This document shows, in pieces, positions 61,474 through 64,000 of a DNA stretch of 64,000 nucleotides (position 1 is the stretch's first letter; each line of letters begins with the position of its first letter). Under the pieces are notes generated by a model. That model had not been told where the DNA came from, did not search any database, and saw only the letters and a program-made list of their open reading frames with translations. The position numbers and the translations under genes are program-made. The stretch is from Pseudomonas sp. B21-040. GTDB lineage: Bacteria > Pseudomonadota > Gammaproteobacteria > Pseudomonadales > Pseudomonadaceae. The DNA lies in the NCBI RefSeq assembly GCF_024748695.1, contig NZ_CP087176.1, forward strand, positions 4,271,501-4,335,500, read 5' to 3'.

Positions 61474-62052
61474 TCAGATACGGCTGTTGTCGTCACCGGG
61501 TTCGTCACCAACATGGTTGCCATTGTCGTCACCAGGCTCGCCGCCTGCGTGGACGCCATGATCGTCACCAGGCTCGCCGCCTACGTGGACGCCGTGGTCG
61601 TCACCGGGTTCACCGCCAACATGAACGCCATGATCGTCACCGGGCTCGCCTCGGGCGTGGTTGCCGTGGTCGTCACCCGCTTCTGCGTGGGTACCACCGC
61701 GACCGGAGTTCGAGCTTCCGGAACTGGCATGGCCTGAATTCCCATTCCCGTTCCCATGGTCGCTACCACTGTGGCCACTGTTGCCGCCATTACCGCCGCT
61801 GTTTCCACCGCCACCATTACCGCCACCGCTGTTGCCGCCACCGCCACCGCCACCGCCGCCACCATTACCACCACCACCACCACCACCACCACCACCACCA
61901 CCACCACCACCACCACCGCCACCGCCACCATCTTTGGCATAGGCACTCGAGTCATGGGAAATGGAATCTGGTACTAAAACAATGGAAGCCGAAAGGACGC
62001 CACCGATTGCCAGCGCCAGTAACCCTCTCTTGAAAAGCAGGTAAGTGTTCAT
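61474..62052 (-). CDS. Secreted polyglycine protein with GEPGDDHG repeats
   Basis: 192 residues. Signal peptide MNTYLLFKRGLLALAIGGVL continuing to SSAYA, then K-D and about 22 Gly residues, more Gly/Asn/Ser-rich sequence, and five 12-residue units G-D-D-H/N-G-x-H-x-x-x-E-P. Asp/His density suggests metal binding. The signal peptide is a clear paralogue of the one at 63364 (LLALAIGGVLSAS). No known domain. Promoter and palindrome lie 112-163 bases upstream of the ATG. Confidence 0.75.
   Translation of the reverse strand: MNTYLLFKRGLLALAIGGVLSASIVLVPDSISHDSSAYAKDGGGGGGGGGGGGGGGGGGGGGNGGGGGGGGGGNSGGGNGGGGNSGGNGGNSGHSGSDHGNGNGNSGHASSGSSNSGRGGTHAEAGDDHGNHARGEPGDDHGVHVGGEPGDDHGVHVGGEPGDDHGVHAGGEPGDDNGNHVGDEPGDDNSRI
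61498..61677 (-). repeat. Five 36-bp tandem repeats
   Basis: Each encodes the 12-residue unit around GEPGDDHG; three inner units are almost identical in DNA. Confidence 0.8.
61868..61917. repeat. (CCA/TGG)n trinucleotide microsatellite
   Basis: About 17 uninterrupted CCA units on the plus strand, coding polyglycine on the minus strand. Copy number changes would keep frame and alter protein length. Confidence 0.9.
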
Positions 62053-62163
62053 CGTGCATTCTCCAGGTGATTTGCCACGAGCTGAGCCAACGCAATCAGG
62101 TTGCAATCCGGGAGCGGCATGGGATCAACCCCGTAGCTTTAAAATTTCTTAAGAATAATTTTC

Positions 62164-62180
62164 GTGGGAATTTTTCCCAC
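62164..62180. promoter_or_regulatory. GTGGGAA-N3-TTCCCAC operator, copy 2
   Basis: GTGGGAATTTTTCCCAC, perfect 7-bp arms. Lies 7 bases downstream of the -10 box, so it covers the expected transcription start. Confidence 0.75.
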
Positions 62181-62187
62181 TAGACGT

Positions 62188-62215
62188 AAGTTAGTCCTTT
62201 CTGACTCCGGGTCAA
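62188..62215 (-). promoter_or_regulatory. Promoter of the GEPGDDHG-protein gene
   Basis: Minus strand: TTGACC, 16-base spacer, TAACTT. The copy upstream of the LEA-like gene has TTGACA, 16 bases, TAACCT at 63557-63584. The two upstream regions are alike over about 40 bp. Confidence 0.6.
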
Positions 62216-62323
62216 CCCGCGCAGGAGAAAGCCGACCGATGGCTAGGGGCACGAATGGAGATGGGGGTTGCCCTTACGGCGTGGTATGCGCTGTATGTCT
62301 GGCGCGTTTCTTGATCGCCATAC

Positions 62324-62366
62324 GAAAAAAAGTCGCAAACCCCGCGTCTATTCAGGGCTTGCGACT
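62324..62366 (-). terminator. Rho-independent terminator of the LEA-like gene
   Basis: Minus strand: AGTCGCAA ... TTGCGACT with inner GCCC/GGGG pairs, then seven Ts. 78 bases past the stop codon. Confidence 0.85.
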
Positions 62367-62443
62367 CATTGCCGATACGTCCCTCAAACGCTCGGGACGT
62401 TTTCTTCGGGTATGCCAGCCGTGTTCGTTCGGAACGTGCTGGC

Positions 62444-63364
62444 CTAGTTCTGTACCTCAACCGCGTCGAAATCCGGCGCGTCCGGGGCATCTGGGGCGTC
62501 CGCCACATCCTCTCTGGCGGCCCTCGCCTCAGCTTTGGCAGCCTCTCGGGCTGCGTTCGCGTCAACTTTAGCTGCGTCCCTGGCTGCATCGGCAGCAGCC
62601 CTTGCAGCATCTCTTGCTGCATCTGCATCTCGCCGTGCGGCGTCCCTGGCTGCATCGGCAGCCGCCCTGGCAGCGTCTCGGGTTGCATCTGCGCCCGCTA
62701 CGCCAGCAGCTTTTGCAGCATCCCTGGCTGCATCCGCCTCGGCTCTGGCGGCATCTCTAGCTGCATCTGCAGCAGCTTTTGCAGCGTCCCGGGCTGCATC
62801 TGCATCATTTCTGGCAGCATCTCTGGCTGCATTTGCATCGTTTCTGGCAGCGTCCCTAGCTGCATCTGCGGCATCGTTGTCATCGTTGTCATCGTTGTCA
62901 CGCGCATTGCCTGGGCCTCTGTTCCCAGCAACACCACCATGGTCAGCATCGCCGCGCCCCGGGCCTGCATGACCGTTACCGTCATGGCCTCCAGCACCAT
63001 GATCGCCGCCAGCGCCATGGTCGCCGCCGCCGTGACCACCACTTCCGGAGCCACCGCCGTCGCCACCGTGACCACCGCCTCCGGAACCTCCATTGCCTCC
63101 ATTGCCGGAGCCACCGCCACCGCTGCCGCCACCGTGACCACCACCGCCGCCGGAGCCTCCATTACCAGAGCCTCCGCCACCGTGACCGCCTCCGCCGTCT
63201 CCACCGTGACCACCGCCACCGCCGTGGCCTCCTCCACCACCGCCGCTGCCGCCATCTTTGGCATACACGCTGGAGAAACTATTGATGTAATCAGGCACCA
63301 GAACAGTCGATGCCGACAGGACTCCGCCGATTGCCAGAGCCAATAAACATTTCTTGAGCAGCAT
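62444..63364 (-). CDS. Secreted Gly-rich protein with LEA-like 11-residue repeats
   Basis: 306 residues. Signal peptide MLLKKCLLALAIGGVLSAST, cleavage near SVYA; a Gly/His/Ser-rich region (about 38-155); an acidic DNDDNDDND link; then residues 167-286 made of nine 11-residue units like DAARDAARNDA with one 15-residue slip; a DAPDAPDF tail. The 11-residue period with Ala/Arg/Asp is the pattern of group 3 LEA proteins and other amphipathic 11-mer helices. A desiccation or membrane-protecting role is inference. Shares its signal peptide type with the gene at 61474-62052. Confidence 0.78.
   Translation of the reverse strand: MLLKKCLLALAIGGVLSASTVLVPDYINSFSSVYAKDGGSGGGGGGHGGGGGHGGDGGGGHGGGGSGNGGSGGGGGHGGGSGGGGSGNGGNGGSGGGGHGGDGGGSGSGGHGGGDHGAGGDHGAGGHDGNGHAGPGRGDADHGGVAGNRGPGNARDNDDNDDNDAADAARDAARNDANAARDAARNDADAARDAAKAAADAARDAARAEADAARDAAKAAGVAGADATRDAARAAADAARDAARRDADAARDAARAAADAARDAAKVDANAAREAAKAEARAAREDVADAPDAPDAPDFDAVEVQN
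62507..62872 (-). repeat. 33-bp tandem repeats encoding 11-residue helix units
   Basis: Nine complete 33-bp units plus one 45-bp unit. Codon differences among units show the repeat is old but kept in register. Confidence 0.8.
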
Positions 63365-63533
63365 GATGCACCTCCACTTGGAGTTGCGAAGTCATCTCCG
63401 TATCGAACGCAATATCCAATGAGTTCCCGGCCGCCCATTGAAGCGGCCAGCCAACCGGCGCGGCCATGAATATGCAGCAACAACGAGCAACTGCGGTTTC
63501 CGCACGGTCCTTCAGAGCCAGTCAGCATCGCTT

Positions 63534-63550
63534 GTGGGAAATATTCCCAC
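63534..63550. promoter_or_regulatory. GTGGGAA-N3-TTCCCAC operator, copy 3
   Basis: GTGGGAAATATTCCCAC, perfect arms, extended by TT/AA. It lies 6 bases downstream of a -10 box (63557-63562), overlapping the start point. Confidence 0.75.
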
Positions 63551-63556
63551 AACTAT

Positions 63557-63584
63557 AGGTTAGTACTGTCAGCCCGGGTGTCAA
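63557..63584 (-). promoter_or_regulatory. Promoter of the LEA-like gene
   Basis: Minus strand: TTGACA, 16-base spacer, TAACCT. A start near 63549 implies a 5' leader of about 185 bases. Confidence 0.6.
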
Positions 63585-63712
63585 CAACCGAATATCAGGA
63601 CCAAGGAACGCGCAGGAGCAAAAATCTCAATCAATCCCTTTTGAGAATCGTCCAACAGTCGCCCCTTCCCTGCCACCGCACCCGGTGACAGAAACAGCGG
63701 CGATCTAGCGCT

Positions 63713-64000
63713 TCATCCCTCGACGCCCCCATACAACCCCTGCCGCCGATCCCGGTGCAAATCGTTGCGTGCACTGATGCGTTTGTTTCGCGCCTCGGCA
63801 AGGTTGAGGGTTGCCAGCAGAATCTGCTCACCACCCTGCTCGGCCGGTCCTGCCAGCGGATAACCATCCGCATCGACGATGACCGAGCCTTGCACCCACC
63901 CGACACCGCGCTCATGCCCATGCCGGTCACACGCGGCGATGAACATCCGGTTAACTGAAGCATTGGCCTGAACCCGCACCACTTCCGCCGCCCGCTCGGT
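63713..64000 (-). CDS. Nitrilase-family carbon-nitrogen hydrolase, C-terminal part
   Basis: About 95 residues in the window, running off the right edge. ERAAEVVRVQANASVNRMFI and AACDRHGHERGVGWVQGSVI are typical of the C-terminal half of this superfamily (aliphatic amidase/carbamoylputrescine hydrolase type). The Glu-Lys-Cys catalytic triad must lie beyond the edge, so activity cannot be checked. It is oriented with the LEA-like gene but separated by 349 bp containing its promoter. Confidence 0.8.
   Translation of the reverse strand, partial: TERAAEVVRVQANASVNRMFIAACDRHGHERGVGWVQGSVIVDADGYPLAGPAEQGGEQILLATLNLAEARNKRISARNDLHRDRRQGLYGGVEG

Noticed and set aside
61498..61677. Regular 36-bp repeats that look like a CRISPR array
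   Set aside because: No unique spacers; units are contiguous and code for a 12-residue protein repeat in a signal-peptide protein.
61661..61977. Plus-strand frames rich in Pro, Thr or His opposite the glycine gene
   Set aside because: Antisense shadows of the trinucleotide repeat; no ribosome binding site, no start context, and the minus strand has signal peptide, promoter and operator.
62507..62872. 33-bp repeats as CRISPR or satellite DNA
   Set aside because: Contiguous, without spacers, in frame, and explained by 11-residue protein units.
62535..62972. Plus-strand Ala/Ser-rich open frame
   Set aside because: Mirror of the 11-residue repeat on the coding strand; GC-rich repeats keep all frames open.

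Overview
The window looks like chromosome of a Pseudomonas species, probably from the fluorescens group. This rests on gene content and order (a psdR/dpp dipeptide-uptake locus), high GC coding sequence, and many degenerate intergenic repeats typical of this genus. No rRNA, tRNA or CRISPR array was found. Species assignment is inference.

Region by region. (1) 1-7.2 kb: dipeptide ABC transporter dppABCDF on the minus strand (dppD carries a frameshift), its XRE-cupin regulator (PsdR-like) and a divergent M24 dipeptidase; AT-rich inverted repeats upstream of dppA and of the dipeptidase gene are candidate operators. (2) 7.3-13.97 kb: a TPR lipoprotein-like secreted protein, a small basic secreted protein, a decayed DyP peroxidase gene, an ABC exporter, and a reductase/LysR divergent pair with a perfect inverted repeat between them. 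(3) 14.0-16.9 kb: small accessory island with a 206-residue tyrosine recombinase between inverted repeats, a 186-bp MITE-like element, and a 1.48-kb element with 125-bp terminal inverted repeats built from four 22/23-bp iterations, carrying three small helical ORFs and three stacked terminators. (4) 16.9-20.8 kb: Lrp regulator, LysE exporter, MaoC hydratase, patatin, then gene remnants. (5) 20.8-40.3 kb: a large catabolic block: beta-oxidation enzymes, RND transporter, YCF48 protein, DUF1329 and DUF1302 proteins, two dioxygenases, AraC regulator, epoxide hydrolase, acyl-CoA synthetase, MFS carrier and a YeiH/TauZ-type exporter. It reads as uptake, oxidation, CoA activation and beta-oxidation of a hydrophobic, possibly sulfur-containing, substrate. 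(6) 40.5-51.9 kb: envelope proteins, an MFS carrier, an adenosine-specific-kinase homologue, a two-component system with convergent abutting genes, a TetR/membrane-protein pair, a truncated DUF1214 gene and a pentahaem cytochrome. (7) 52.2-57.2 kb: a caa3-type oxidase operon whose subunit II carries two cytochrome c domains and which has two subunit III genes. (8) 58.0-63.4 kb: a cluster of secreted low-complexity proteins (KVE repeats, GEPGDDHG repeats behind polyglycine, LEA-like 11-residue repeats) plus DUF6502. Three transcription units here share the palindrome GTGGGAA-N3-TTCCCAC. (9) 63.7 kb to the end: C-terminal part of a nitrilase-family gene.

The most novel-looking material is region 8: one operator-linked regulon of repeat proteins with a possible resident regulator (DUF6502). 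The terminal-repeat element of region 3 comes second. Functions given for clusters are inferred from neighbourhood, not shown.
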